Shown here in pieces: positions 1 to 12,356 of a stretch of DNA of 64,000 nt. The position numbers and the translations under genes are program-made. The notes under the pieces were generated by a model that saw only the letters and a list, made by a program, of their open reading frames with translations, had not been told where the DNA came from and did not search any database. The stretch comes from Ceratothoa steindachneri (lineage: Eukaryota > Arthropoda > Malacostraca > Isopoda > Cymothoidae): the NCBI GenBank assembly GCA_963969495.1, contig OZ018321.1:139152685-139216684 (forward strand), read 5' to 3'. Within the stretch, counting starts at the first letter, position 1; every line of letters starts with the position of its first letter.

Positions 1-374
1 GTCAGCCTCTAATTTCACAGGGTAGATGCTGACCTTCTTCTCAAGCCAACCGTCCTGGATTGGGGCTGAGGGGGAAGGGAGCAATGTTCCCTAACCCCTG
101 AGCTCCAGTTCTGGATGGTTTTTTTTTAACAACCTGCTTCATCCCCACCCATACCTTCCTCATATCCCTTTCATCCTCAATTAACTGTCTATCCTTGATT
201 TTACGCCGTGTCTAAGGTGGAGCAGCCATGCCGAAGGACTGCCAGGCCACCAGGCGGGAGGGGTGGTCCCAAATGGCGGCGCCTGGCTCTGCCGGGCCTG
301 CAAACACCTCTTGCAGTGCGCGCTACTGCGAGAGGTGAAGCGCGATTGCATACCGTGTAAAAGAGAGGGTCACC
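1..374 (+). other. 5' UTR of family A copy 1, with hairpin at 305-337
   Basis: This stretch is shared with copies 2 and 3 (for example the phrase around 'aatttcacagggtaga' near 10, 32470 and 60825). A near-perfect stem pairs 305-317 with 325-337 (13 bp with one G-U) around a 7-nt loop, shortly before the ORF1 start. Copy 3 keeps most of the pairing near 61110-61145. A role in translation or RNP packaging is inference only. Confidence 0.7.
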
Positions 375-2554
375 ATGCCAATAATAAATATAAAAAAAAC
401 CCAAACCCCAACTTCCCCTGTAACATCAACGGAGCCCCACTCAGGGCAGCTCCACCGAAAAAATGGAGGTACCGCCCCTTGTGCTTGCGCAGGGGACCCT
501 CCATACTTCTTTAATTGGAGAGGAGGCTTACTCCTCTCCTACGCCTACGGGTGAAGGGGACTCCCCCTCACCCCCTTCTCTGGAGGTGCTTTCGGGCACC
601 TCCCTATTTCCAGCGGCAGTCCCTCGTTTTCTTTCTAAGGGGACTGCCAAGAAAGCCAACAGGCAGCCCATTGCCGACCGCCCCTCGTGTAAGCGGCTCG
701 GTAGGGCAAGCCCCCTTAGGGGGGAGAGGGAAGCCAGACCCCTTCGGTCCCTTCCCTTAAAAGACCTGCTGGCAAGAATTTTAAACCTTGCCGGGGTCAA
801 GGCCTGTGCCTCCCCACACAAGACTGGCGACACTGCCAAGGAAATTTGCGATGTCCTGGGAGGGGATGGCCAACTCGAGGCCCCTCCTGTGATAGACATG
901 GTCCTTGAGGAAACCCAGCCTCAGAGGGTAGGGCCTTCTATGGGGGGGAATCCGGGCTCGGCGCCAAACACCGAACCCAAATCCGGCCCTATGCAAGGTC
1001 CTCCTCAAACGGCTAGGGTTTCTGAGGCATTACAAGGAGGGGAGGGATCTCCTCGGACCGGTGCCCCTGCGACCACCACGACCTTCTCCATTTCGGAGAA
1101 GGACCTGGCTGAGGCCTATCCATCTGGCCTAGGCGCTTCTGCCGGCGGAGGTGAGAAGCGAGTTCATTCCCCGCCCTTCTCTCCAAAAAAGAAAAAATCT
1201 AAGACCAAAAAGACAAAAAAGAATCGGGGCTCCTCTCCATTCGTGTGGGCTGTGGGGACGGATGGGTCTGCTGCCCCTCTGGCTAGCGACCAAACCAAAA
1301 TCGGCACATCCGGCCCCTCTGCCCGCCCGGTTCCGGAGCCCTTGACTAAGACCAAATGCACACAGGGTGAAGCCGCGATGACATCGGGGCCCCTGGCATT
1401 TTAGAGCGCGCTGGCTTCAAACGCTTCCTCGTCATTCGCTCCACTGATTGCAGCATTATGGCCAATGGCAACATGATCCATCAGAGGAGAGCATTAGCTA
1501 GTGTAATTGGTAGAGAGCCGAAGGTGACCCGTTTCTCGGTCGGGAGCCTTCTGGCGAATGCGGCGAATCCCACCGAGGCGGCCAAGATAAGTGCTCTTCG
1601 GACACTTCATGGCACCCCGGTGAGTGTGACGCCGCACTCTACCATGAACTTTGTGAAAGGAGTAGTTTATGCGAGGGAACTCGTTGACTGCTCCATAGAG
1701 GACATCACCTTAGAGCTGGCCGACCATGGGGCGGTCAAGGTCGATAAGTCCAAATCGTGTGTGGCCAAGTGCGTCAATTGCGGAGAGCCGCACACCGCTT
1801 CTTCGAAGCAATGTAGTGCATATCTCCTCGAGAAAGAAATCCTGGCCGTTCAGGCCGAGCATCGACTCTCATTCCGCGAGGCTATGGACTTGGTCCTGGC
1901 GCCCCCGGCTCTGCCTGGGACGTCATATGTCTCAATCGTTAGAAAGACACCCTCTGCTCCTAGCCCATTCAGGCCAACGAGCAAGGTTGTTTCCGCGCCC
2001 ATTCGGAGCCCTTCTGCGGGCTCTAACCAACCCGTCACTCCCCTGGTAAAGCTGGCGGCAAAAAGAGTTCACACCCAGCCCCGGCTAAAACCAGGGCTTC
2101 CCCCTCTTCCCCCAGCGTGACCGTTTCCCGTAAGGCAAAACGGCCACGCGCCTCCACCGAGTCGTTAGACTCACAGGAGGCAACACCCTTGAAGATAGTC
2201 GCCAGGCCATCTTCCGGGGTTCCGAAAGCTGTTCCCCGAAAGGAGGACAGCAACAAAGGAGCTTCGGCTCCTTCGCCCACGCCTAGTGTTGGAGCGAGAG
2301 GCTCGGAGACGGTAGTTCCTCGAAAAGAGGGCCCCTCACCTCCAAAGCCGCAACGCCCGCCTAAGGTTTCGAGGCGGAGGGAGGAAAATACTTGCATGGC
2401 GAGCCCAACCTCCCCCAATAAGTCCTCGAAGGCGACAGTGCCTTCAGCGCTTTGTCCGGCAAACAGCGCCCAGGGTTCTGTCCTCGGGAAGCGTACAGCC
2501 ATTCTCGTGAGGGTCTTCAGTTCGAGGAGGGCCCCCGCGTCTCCTCCGAGCTAG
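375..2554 (+). pseudogene. Family A ORF1 (gag-like, CCHC), frameshifted
   Basis: This is a gag-like nucleic-acid-binding protein of a non-LTR retrotransposon. By comparison with copy 3 (ATG at 61186) the start is the ATG at 375. The frame is then lost and regained: 463-1404 is low-complexity, Pro/Ser/Lys-rich, with a KKKK basic patch. 1458-2120 holds the conserved core and a knuckle CVNC-x3-H-x6-C near 1774-1815. 2117-2554 is a basic Ser/Pro/Lys tail. The breaks lie near 1395 and 2115. Compared with copy 3, a segment before the knuckle containing an earlier Cys/His cluster is deleted. The end overlaps ORF2 by about 100 nt in another frame, as is usual in this group. Confidence 0.82.
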
Positions 2555-5500
2555 GCCTGGAGGGCATATTCCTTCAAGGGAATTGCCGTGGACTCCGGGC
2601 CAACTGGGAGGAGCTGCGGAGGCTCGTCTCGCCCCGTTCCCCGTTAGCTATCCTTTTGCAGGAGACCATGCTAGGCGCGTGCCCCCTGCCTACCCTCCCG
2701 GGGTATAAGGGTCTTGCGACCCCACCACCGCGGGATAGCCGGGCTGGGGGATGCGTGGCTTACACCCGGCATGATGTCTTCAATCTTTCTTTTTCTTTAG
2801 AAACCTCTTTTAGGCAGTGGCTGTGCAGCTGCACCTGGATAGGAGGTATACTATCATTTCTGCGAACATTTTACCGTCAGCTAACTTCGACGCGGGGGAC
2901 TTCCGCCGCGTCGTGGCACGGTTGCCAAGGCCCTATTTCTTGCTTGGATATCTGAACGGCAGGCATCCTCTCTGAAGAGATTACTCCCTAAATCCCAGGG
3001 GACATGTTCTTGCCGATCTGATGGAAGAGCTTGAGATGGGTGTCCTAAACGTGGATGAGTTTACGCATCACTGTCCGAGAACCGCTTCATTTTCTTGCCT
3101 TGACCTTTCTTTGTGCTCTTCGGATGCACAGCCTGATTTTGGTTGGGGGGTGGTCGATGGCCTCTATGGTAGTGATCACTTTCCCATTCAAATATCATTT
3201 TCAGGGAAACTGCCGCCTGAGAGCCCACCTCGGTGGTGCTTGGCGCGGGCGCGGTGGCCGGCATTTTAGGAAATGACTGAATTTTCTATCTCAGTCGAAG
3301 AGTTTAGGTCGGAAGATGAGGACGTTGAGTTCTTCTTCGGCAACCTCATCGCCGTGGGCCTGACTACTATTCCTAAGACGTCTGGCCGTTTTGCACGCCG
3401 ACCACTCACATGGTGGTCGGCCGAGTGTGAGACGGCCCTCAAACAAAAGCGTTATGCCTACATGCGCTATAAGCGCCGTCCGAACGATTTCACTGTCGCT
3501 AAATTTTGTCGGGCTAGGGCTAGGTTCCGGTATATTTCGAAGCACGCCAGCCACTCTTCTTGGCGGGCATACGTGTCTTCACTTAACGGGAAGACCCCTT
3601 TAGCAGATGTGGAATCGAGTCAAAAGGATTCGGGGCAAGTTTTCGCATGACCCCCCTTCCGTTCTCCAGGAGAATGGGACTGCAATCTCGGACCCCGCAT
3701 CCGTGGCGGTATCCTTAGCGACCGCTTTTTCCGCATTCTCTAGCCAGGATGCTGCTCCGCCAGCATTCAATACACGTCGTGATGTCTCGGAAGGCCGCCG
3801 GCTGGACTTTACCTCCAGGGGCGGAGAAACCTTCAACGACAAGTTTACTGTGAGAGAGTTGCGTTCCGCTCTCGCTTCGTGCGTGGACACCGCCCATGTT
3901 CCGGACGATGTCCCATACGCCATGCTTCAACACCTGGATGAGCGAGGCATGGCCTTTCAGTTAGATTTCTTCAACAGGATCTGGGTGGAGGTTCTTCTCC
4001 CAGACGCCTAACGAATCGCTACTGTGCTCGTCTTTCGCTACAAGAGGAGAGATCACTCTACTCCGACCGGTTACCGCCCAATCTCTCAAACCTCTTGCTT
4101 GTGTACGCTGATGGAGAAATTGGTAAATGTTAGATTAGCCTTTTTCCGGGACAGCTGAGGCCATCTGTCTTCTGCACAGTGCGGCTTCCGCAAGTTCCAC
4201 TCCAAGTCGGATGCTCTGCTCAGACTAGAAAATGCCGTCTCTGAGGCTTTCCTTCGTAGACAGCACTACGCCACGGTGTTTTTCGATCTGGAGAAGGCCT
4301 ATGATACCTCGTAGCGATACAGTATCATGTAGACTCTCCACACCATGGGGTCGAGGGGACGCCTCCCAATGTTTATATCGGAATTTTTGCGAGATCGTCG
4401 ATTCTGCGTACGGGGGGGGGGGGAGCCCTCTCCGGCCGAAAGGAGCAGGAAGAGGGTGTCCCGCAGGGAAGTGTCCTCAGTGTCACACTCTTTGCCCTGA
4501 GCATCAACGGCATCACCTCGGTGCTGCCGAAAGATGTTCTTGCTACGCTCTACGTGGATGACCTTTCGATCTCTTTTGGCGCGGCCCAGATGCTAACTCT
4601 GGAGCGTCGACTCCAACAGGCATTGAACCGCATCTCTCGCTATGACGAAGCGCACAGGTTTCGGTTTTTCTTTGGCCAAGACTAAAGTGGTGCACTTCTC
4701 CTGCAATCTACGGCTTCCCTCCGACCCAGATTTGTTTCTTAATAGGGTGCGCCTGGATGTGGTGGTATCGCAGCGTCTTCTTGGTCTTGTATTTGACCGA
4801 CGCCTCACCTGGGAGGCTCATATTCGCCGCCTCAGTGTCTCTTTTTACCCGCGTTATGGATGTTCTCCGTTCCGTGACGTTCAGCGCTTGGGGCGCTAAT
4901 AGGGCCACTGCCCTACTCTTTTAGCGATCCTTTGTTCATTCGAAGCCCGACTACGGATGCGAGTTTTATGCATCCGCAGCCGAGCGTTTATTGCGGAAGT
5001 TGGATTCGATCCACCACACCAGCCTTCGCCTTTCGACACGTGCCTTCCGCACTTCCCCCATTGAGAGCCTGTTGGTCGATGCTGGGGAGATGCCACTCGC
5101 TCTGCGCTGCGTGCAGTGTATCACTCGCCTGTACGCGAGAGCGCGGCGCCTCCCTCAGTCGCCAACAGCTCTCACTGCATCTGCAGCTCATCTCGATGGT
5201 GCCTATGCCGCCGAGAGACGCTAATCATACCCTAAGCGCTTTGGGTTTATGGCCAGGAAACTCCTTCGAGAGCTACATATAGCTCTCGGGCCGGTGGTGC
5301 CTCTGGTTCTGCCCAGGACGCCACCCTAGAGGGTACCAAATCTGGCTATTTTTTGCCATCTCTCTGCTCCCAAAGCTTGTACGGCGCCGGGAGTATTGCG
5401 TTCAACCTTTTTGTAGCACACCTCGTGTCACGCTGGAACCGTGCCAGTGTATACGGATGGCTCCAAGTCCCAAGAAGGGGTCGGCTTCCACGCTGTATCC

Positions 5501-6216
5501 CCTCTGTTTGAAGTCAGCGGGGCTCTACAGGCGCTGCGTCTGTCTTCACGGCCGAGCTGGTGGCAATACACCACTCAGTACGGGAGATTAGGTGACGTGC
5601 CCGGTTCGGAGACCGGATTGTGATCTATATCGACTCACAAAGCGCCCTGAGTGCTCTCGGGGCATTGGAATCTCCGCATCCCCTGGTTCGCGATATCCGT
5701 GACGCCACGGTTTTGGCGAGCCGGGCAGATGTCGAGAATATCTTCTGCTGGGTTCCTGGACATGTAGGAATTGCGGGGAATGAGGGCGCCAAATAGTCCC
5801 TGAGGACTCTGCGACCGGACCAGCGTTTCGCTCTTCCTTACACCGACTACATGGCAGGAATACGGGCAGCTCTTCGGACTGCTTGGCAAAGAAGATGAGA
5901 GACGGTTGAAGAGAACTTAAAGTTGCGTGCCATTGCGCCACGACTGTTCCCATGGACCTATCCCCCAATGCCGCGACGGCTTCAGATCGCTTTCTATCGT
6001 CTCCGAATTGGACACACTCGTGTGACTCATCGCTATTTGATGGAGCGCTCGCCTGCGCCCTATTGTGACGACTGCGTCGTCCCCCAGACTGTTCGGCACA
6101 TTCTTTTCGAATGTCCCAGTCTGGGTGATCTTCGCGCACGTTACCTGTCCCGTTACCGGGATGGGCGGGGTCGCTACGCCTGTCCCTTGTACTCGGGACG
6201 AGTGCATGCACATTGA
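2452..6216 (+). pseudogene. Family A ORF2: endonuclease, RT, RNase H, zinc finger (degenerate)
   Basis: This is the replication polyprotein of the element. The endonuclease starts with NCRGL near 2581 and a QET motif near 2660. The usual GDLNGRH is GYLNGRH here, so the catalytic Asp is a Tyr at 2949-2951. SDHFPI is at 3171-3188. The RT has FDLEKAYD (Asp at 4285) and YVDD at 4551-4562. RNase H has VYTDGSK (Asp at 5456), an AEL-like helix, YIDSQSAL and the WVPGHVGIAGNEG block near 5750-5790. The C-terminus carries YCDDC-x7-H-x4-C near 6060-6110. Frameshifts occur near 2810, 3600 and 4012, with others between 4400 and 5400, and several stops are present. It cannot be translated as one protein. 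Confidence 0.88.
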
Positions 6217-6706
6217 CCGGTGGACTCGTTGTCTTTTGGGGGGAGGCCGGCCTTCTTCCTATCATTTAAGCAGCGTTTGTTTTTTTGTTTTGTTTTGTTC
6301 TTTGCATTTCTTTTTTTCTTCCTTTAGGTTGCACGCTTCTGCGCCGGGGAGACCTTCCCCCGATACCGGGATGGGTGGGGTCGCTTCCACCTGTCCATTG
6401 TACTCGGGACGAGTTGGTGCGCATTGACTGGTAAACTTATAGACTTTTGTTGGGAGGCTGGCCTTCTCCCCTTTATTTAACTTGTTTTTATTTTGTTGTT
6501 TTATTTGTAGGTCGCACGTTCCTGCGCCGGGGGGGAGGGACCTCCCCCCGACGACGCCGGAGCTTGCTTCTTCCCTGTTGCCATTTTCCATTTTTATTGT
6601 TGTTGTTGTTTTTCATATTCATATTTTAAAGTAGCCTAGTGCTAGGCTGTCGTGAGTGCGGCGACTTGTGCCCAAGTGGGTAGTCACCAGATAGGCTCCT
6701 AAAATA
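6217..6706 (+). other. Family A 3' UTR with internal ~205-bp duplication and terminal hairpins
   Basis: The block beginning 'accgggatgggcggggtcgc' near 6160 recurs near 6365 with changes, each time followed by a T-rich stretch and a GC-rich 'gcgccggg' block, so the 3' UTR contains a local duplication. The end holds TAGCCTA...TAGGCT (about 6632-6648) and GGCGACT...AGTCACC (about 6659-6686), then an A-rich tail. Confidence 0.75.
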
Positions 6707-6716
6707 AGAAAAAAAT

Positions 6717-7108
6717 CTTGTTGAATGTCCTAATCTGGTGATCTTCGCGCACGTTACTTGTCCCGCTACCTGAACGATCTGGGTCGCTACCGCTTGTCTC
6801 TTGTACACAGACTCGCTTGCAGACTATCTGACTTTGTGGACGAGGCTGGCCTCGTCCATTTCATTTGACTCTCTTTGCTGTGGGTCGCATTTACTAGCCA
6901 CGGGGAGCTGTGGCCCTACCCCCGATGCCGGAGCGTGCTTCCTTCTTGTTTTTGCTTCTAATTTTGTTTTTGTTTTTGTCATTGTTTTTATTTGTTTGTG
7001 TTTTCGTCTCTTTTTGCATTTTTTTTTAAATCTAGTCTAGCAGTAGGCTATGGATGATTGGGTCGACTTACACTCCAGCATTCAGTCGCGAGATTAGCGC
7101 TGAAAAAA
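6717..7108 (+). mobile_element. 5'-truncated family A copy (3' end only)
   Basis: It begins in the C-terminal finger region ('cttgttgaatgtcc') and runs through the 3' UTR to a tail of nine A near 7104. It starts about 10 nt after the tail of copy 1, so it is a head-to-tail neighbour. The terminal hairpins are partly degraded. Confidence 0.75.
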
Positions 7109-7853
7109 AAACCCTCCAGGATGACTAAGCAATGTGAAAATATAAACCCTCGTGTTTAGTAGACTAGAATTGTATAAAAACAAACCTCCATTCGATATTT
7201 CTATCCATAAATAATGATAAACAGGAAAAAAAGGCCGCATTACTTATGGTCTGACCCGATATTAATATGGAGTGCCACGTTATTAACGAACAACACGCGA
7301 GGTTTGGCACTATGCTCAGATTATCGCTGGTGTCGAATTTCGCGAAATTTAAAACGGGATGACGAAGTCACTTGGTAGAGGTAGCATTAGATTTATGAAA
7401 TTATCAAGTATAAAAAGGTTATGGATGAGTGAAAATACATTTTTTTAATTTAAAACAAAAGAGATACGGGATAGCATTAGAATGGAGGTCGCTATCAAAG
7501 TGATTGGTTTTAATTGAAAACCAACGAGGGCATCTCTCGGAGAAAGTTTGTAGGGGGAGATTAGTAGAGAAAGCGGTGAAGGTAAAGGGAAAATTTATGA
7601 AAGAGATATATCCTTACACCTCCTGCGGATTTTGGAGTGGGAGGGAACGAATCTGCGAGCGTTAGGGTCGTCAGCTTTAGCATGGTTGTTTCTACTACAC
7701 ACCTGACAAGCCCTTGCGGGCAAGTTGAAGTGAAAATATCTATAGCTTGAGTAGCCAAAGGAGGAGACTACTTGGGGACGGGGGGCCTGGGTGCAACTGA
7801 CGTATAAAGGGGAGGAGGAACTGCAATGTACGGATGACAACCGTGGTTGATGC
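7109..7853. other. No recognisable feature
   Basis: AT-rich sequence between truncated family A copies. I see no coding sequence, RNA gene or clear repeat in it. Confidence 0.4.
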
Positions 7854-7867
7854 TTTTGTGAGGCACC
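7854..7867 (+). repeat. Target site duplication, left
   Basis: TTTTGTGAGGCACC, identical to 8233-8246 and immediately flanking the truncated family A copy. Confidence 0.88.
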
Positions 7868-8232
7868 TGTCTCGGTACCGGGATGGGCGGGGTCGCTACC
7901 GCCTGTCCCTTGTACTCGGGACGAGTGCGTGCACCATGACTGGTGGACTTATTGACTTTTTGGGGGAGGCCGGCCTTCTCCCCTTTATTTAAGGTTCCTT
8001 TTTTTTGTTATTGTTTTGTTTTAGGTTGCACTCTCCTGCACCGGGGTGAGGGGGACCTCCCCCCGCTGCCGGAGATTGCTTCGATTGTTAAGTTTTTCCA
8101 ATTTATATTGATTGTTAAGTTTTCATATTTTAACTTTAAAGTAGCCTAATTCTAGGCTGTCGTGTTTTTCGGCGACTTATGCCCAAGTGGGTAGTTGCCA
8201 GATGGGCTCTATATAAAAAAAAAAAAAAAAAT
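7868..8232 (+). mobile_element. 5'-truncated family A copy with target site duplication
   Basis: This is a 3' UTR-only copy starting at 'tgtctcggtaccggg' and ending in the two-hairpin signature and a long A tail. TTTTGTGAGGCACC lies at 7854-7867 and again at 8233-8246, a perfect 14-bp target site duplication. That is what target-primed reverse transcription by an APE-type element leaves. Confidence 0.9.
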
Positions 8233-8246
8233 TTTTGTGAGGCACC
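8233..8246 (+). repeat. Target site duplication, right
   Basis: TTTTGTGAGGCACC directly after the A tail, matching 7854-7867. The sequence that follows (cctcttcc) differs from what follows the left copy. Confidence 0.88.
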
Positions 8247-10886
8247 CCTCTTCCCCATCGTTTCTCCAGTAAAAGGTGGAAGCTAATTTCCTCCTCAAGC
8301 TTCCTTACACCGTATGGAAGAAAATCAATGCCATCGCACGATTGCACCACTAGGAGCTATTTATTCCCTGCCGATGGCATGACATCTCAGTGGATTAGCC
8401 GAGTGGAAGGAGTTTCTCATCTTGACCGAATCTAAGACACATTGTGGCTGGTGAGTTGTCGAATGGGGATCCTATTTGAGCCGGGTTGACATCACGGTGT
8501 CTGACATACTCGAGCTGGAGATATTGTATTAAAGTAGGCGGCCGCTGAGATAGACATAGGACAGTGCGGATTGCCATGCCTTGCAATCGTCACCGAGATC
8601 AGCGTGATTTGAGACAATTGGAGGGCGGAAAGGGGGGTGGGGTATTATCGATATTTTTAAGGTTATTCCTACAAAGTTAATCCACTAATCCGGATGACGT
8701 ATCTCAGCTGTAGAGACAAACACTACGTACAAATATATATGTATATTATTTCGACTGTTTGCCAACACCATCGACACTTTTTATTCAGCTCCGAAAAAAC
8801 AGAAGGAAAATATTTGTGTTCGTCCAGTTCAGTTTTAAGGCCATTTTTTAAAGCTAAATTGCTATTAGAGAATATGTGTTTATTACTCTGTGCAAATGAG
8901 TCTTTCGTGGGATAAGCCTATCTCAATAAATACTAATTGGCACAGAAAAATAAGTGCAGATTGTGTAAAAGTAGTTTCAATTTAGCCTAACAAGCAAATG
9001 TTCGTTTTTTTTTTATAATTAAATAAGCAACCTAAGCCAACTGTTTTTGATGAAACGCAATTGCCCATTTGGTCATCGCCGATTTCTCGAACACTGTCTG
9101 TTTCGCCACTCGAAACCAATCAATCAATCGAACACTGCCTTTGAAGCGTGAAAATTGGACGGCCGTTTGTTTATCCCCAAATCGTTCATATCGTCGTGTC
9201 TAGGAGTACACGGGCATCCCTCCGATATTGCATTTGTGTCAGCAACATCCCGTGGTGAGCAAAAAATATGCTATCGCTTTATTATCATTCGTACCAATGG
9301 ACCATTTGGAATAAATCAATATGCAAAGATCCCACACGTTAACGATGACATTCACAAGCGTGCTGCTAGAGTGACGTCATAAAAAAACAAATGAAATAAG
9401 CAAAGCGCAAAAAAATGCGTCGGCTATGTTTGACGCCATTGAGATAAAGGAAAATGGCGTTTTTTTGACTGGAGATAGGAAACGAATCCCAACCAAATGA
9501 GGAATCTTATCTCGAATACCGAGGAGGCGTATTTAAAGTACAATGCAAAGCAATATTCGAAATTCTGGCCCCAAACCCACCATCCCACCCCACGGGCATA
9601 GCAACGCCAAGCGGGTGAGCAATCCCTACTGTGAACGTGCGAGGATAGTTTTAACCGTTGTTGTGGCAACCGATTCTCTCGAACGTGTACTTAGTCGTTT
9701 ATACGTTTATATGGCGGTAATTAATGAAGGTTTGCGCAAATCATGCATTTTTAGAGTCGTGGGGGAGGGGAGTATGACCCCTTTTAAAGCTTCCAAGGAG
9801 ATGGCCGAACTTAGAGTCACCCGGATGAGGGCGTGGTCTCGAGAGGTCGCTGACTGTCTCGAGGGTGATTTCCGTCCCTGCTGGAAGTGAACACCTGTCG
9901 GTGGGATCCCGGTGAGAATTAACGACCGTGACGACCGGTTGCCCTTCGTAGGTGCGTGGAACAGGGGCGGTAGCGAAGAATCGTCCGCCTTTCATCGCCC
10001 CTTAATTAATTCTCTTCTGCCTATTCGATCTAAATACCACCCTACGAGTATATCTCTTTTAGTGTTAAAAATTGATCTCGTATGCTCTCGTTGTTTTCAA
10101 CTTTTACAAGAAAATTCTATGCTTTATGTACGTGTGCATATACGCCATGTACATTTAGAAAATATGCATATAATTCACTGCGTACATGTGTACGTAAGGC
10201 ACTGTTGCAATTTGGTCCTTCATGAATTTTTGATGCAACGATTAAATTTAAACCACGACGTCGCACATCCTTCAAATTCACATTTCCCCCATGCTGGTTC
10301 TTTCTGCTTTTCCTGATTCTTCAGCCACGTTATTCACCCCTGTGTTATATACAATCATCCCTCACACATATATACACAATTTGCATATTTTGATAACCAT
10401 CGACCTTCAAAGTCCAAATAGTGTACGTATTTCACTTTAAATTTTTTTGATCAGACCTTCTATTATACTGCGATTCTTTTTAAACCGCGTTGATGGGGGA
10501 GTTAGGTGTATTGTGAGGGAGGAAATGGAGTTGTGGGTGACCGAGCGACGTGAGAGCGAATTTGGCGACGTGCAAACTTCTGACTTAAACCCACATGAGA
10601 TCTATAAAAATAACAATTACGTTGAGAGCAAAGATTAAACGTGATTAAGATAAGAGGCGGAGTCTTACAATGGAGACACCCCAACTAAACACAGCCCATT
10701 TTCTGAATTTATGTTCGTACACAAACGGCGAGGGCTGAGAATTGTGGGGGTGTTATTAATTTGAATTCTACTACTCGACATATACATGATAGAACTCCAT
10801 TAGCATGAAAGGCCATCAATGTTTTTCGCCTCTCAGTTTTAGGTTAATAATAATAATAATAAACAAACTTGAGCTTGGTACGAAAC

Positions 10887-10929
<43 letters not shown>

Positions 10930-11340
10930 CGCCTCTGCGAACCTATGTACATTTTAAAATTAATTTCGTCCCACGTACTAGTAGTCAATGGGGGTTAAAT
11001 TACGAAATAAAATTGAAACCTCTCGTGTGGGTATGGCGAGAATGACTGCTCCTAGCTCGGTTTGTTTTTCCTTTTAATCACCGTTTGTAACTCGATTTAT
11101 GGGTGTACCCCACCTGGAATCACCCCCTTCCCCTTTTCGTCCTTGATTGATTCCTGCCATACTTCATCCCGCCCTAGCTCTGTCTATATTGGAACTGAAT
11201 CCTCGGAGCTAGTCAAATCATCTTTGATGTTCCACAATGCTTGGCAATTATTGCGCTCCTTTTTCTTCCTCATTGCATTGTAATGCGACGCCTCGATCTT
11301 TCATAGCAGTTTATTTCTATACCGCTGACACCCAAATCTA
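8247..11340. other. Anonymous AT-rich sequence
   Basis: No coding sequence or recognisable mobile element could be supported. Short open frames lack any family motif. The only clear feature is the GT microsatellite at 10889-10926. Confidence 0.4.
10889..10926 (+). repeat. (GT)n microsatellite
   Basis: Nineteen uninterrupted GT units. Confidence 0.95.
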
Positions 11341-11359
11341 TCTCTTATTCTCTAAGAGC

Positions 11360-12356
11360 GTTCATGTTGACACGGGGGATATGCCACTCCTACGTCGTTT
11401 AGAGCGCATCCGGCGCTTTTACGCGCGGTGTCAGCGTCTCCTTCCCTAGTCGCTCATGAGTCGCATTTCGTCCACGGCCGATATCGACGGTGCCTATGCC
11501 AGCGATGGACGCCAATCATGCCATAAGCCTTTCGTTCTCACGCCTATGCTCCCAAAGCTTAAAGAGAACGGGAAGTACTGCCTTCATATTTCTTACCGCA
11601 TACTTCGTGTCACATACGAGCCGTGCCGGTGTAGTAATAAGATAGTTCCATATTCGAAGTGGTTGTTGACTTCCATGCCCTTCCCCCTACTCACTGGTTG
11701 TAGTCGGTGGAGCTCTTCACAGCTGAACTAGTGCAATATACCACTCGCAACTCAGAGAGCACTCTAAATGCCCTTGAGGCATTGTTATCTCCGCATCCCT
11801 GGGTCGCAGTCTCCGTAACTTCATGGTTACTTCGAGTAGAGATGTCGAGATCTCTTCTGCTGCGTTCCTGGACATGTTGGAGTAGCTAGCTGACTTGCTG
11901 ACGAGGGAGCTAGACTGTCTGTACAGACCTAGCAAGCAGTCCATCATTTTGCTATTCCTCACTATGACTACGTGATGGTATTGAATCCTCCCAGTTATTA
12001 GGAAATAATCTTTGCTCTGGCCTTGAAAGGGGTTAAAAGTAGGGAACATTTGGATTGATTGTTTTGGAAAGTTAAATGCGTTCGCCAGAGAAGCTTTGAG
12101 ACAAGTTGAGTCCCATATTCTTTCGTTAGTTGGTAGCTAGTTGTAGGAAGGGATGAAAGTTGAATATATGAAAATAAGGATGTCAAAAGTTTGCTAAAAG
12201 AATGAGTTTGAAAAATCTAGTTCTTTGTTTGTTTTGTTATTTTTTCTTATTATTTTTTTGCTAATTTTAAGATAGCCTTTCACTATGCTAGAATTTTAAT
12301 TACGGCGACTTATGCCCTTGGAGGCAGTCGCCAGATTGGCGAATTTAAAAAAAAAA
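11360..12356 (+). mobile_element. Decayed family A fragment (RT C-term, RNase H, 3' end)
   Basis: 11370-11540 matches the region after the RT of copy 1 (near 5085-5225, including the 'gatgccactc' and 'gacggtgcctatgcc' phrases). 11700-11890 matches RNase H (AEL helix, a WVPGH-equivalent with changes). The C-terminal finger is missing. The 3' signature CGGCGACTTATGCCC...AGTCGCC at about 12303-12340 and an A10 tail end it. It is heavily mutated and internally deleted. Confidence 0.7.

Larger units (their letters stand above)
1..6706 (+). mobile_element. Non-LTR retrotransposon, family A copy 1 (5' end cut by window edge)
   Basis: This is an almost full-length APE-type non-LTR retrotransposon. 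In order it has a 5' UTR, an ORF1 with a CCHC knuckle, an ORF2 with endonuclease, RT, RNase H and a C-terminal zinc finger, and a 3' UTR ending in two hairpins and an A-rich tail near 6706. Its left part matches the segments starting near 32460 and 60820, which shows that position 1 lies inside the 5' UTR. RNase H together with APE endonuclease points to the I/Loa/Jockey-like group, but the exact clade cannot be set without phylogeny. Frameshifts and stops mean the copy is dead. Confidence 0.9.

Noticed and set aside
528..1008. Minus-strand frames of 75-123 codons opposite family A ORF1
   Set aside because: They are antisense shadows of the gag-like frame. The plus strand has the conserved motifs.
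8385..8475. tRNA gene suggested by TTAGCCGAGTGG
   Set aside because: Only an A-box-like string is present. No proper B box or pairing arms could be fitted.
9543..10316. Open frames of 115 and 134 codons on the plus strand
   Set aside because: No motif, no neighbouring exons, and composition like the surrounding anonymous sequence.
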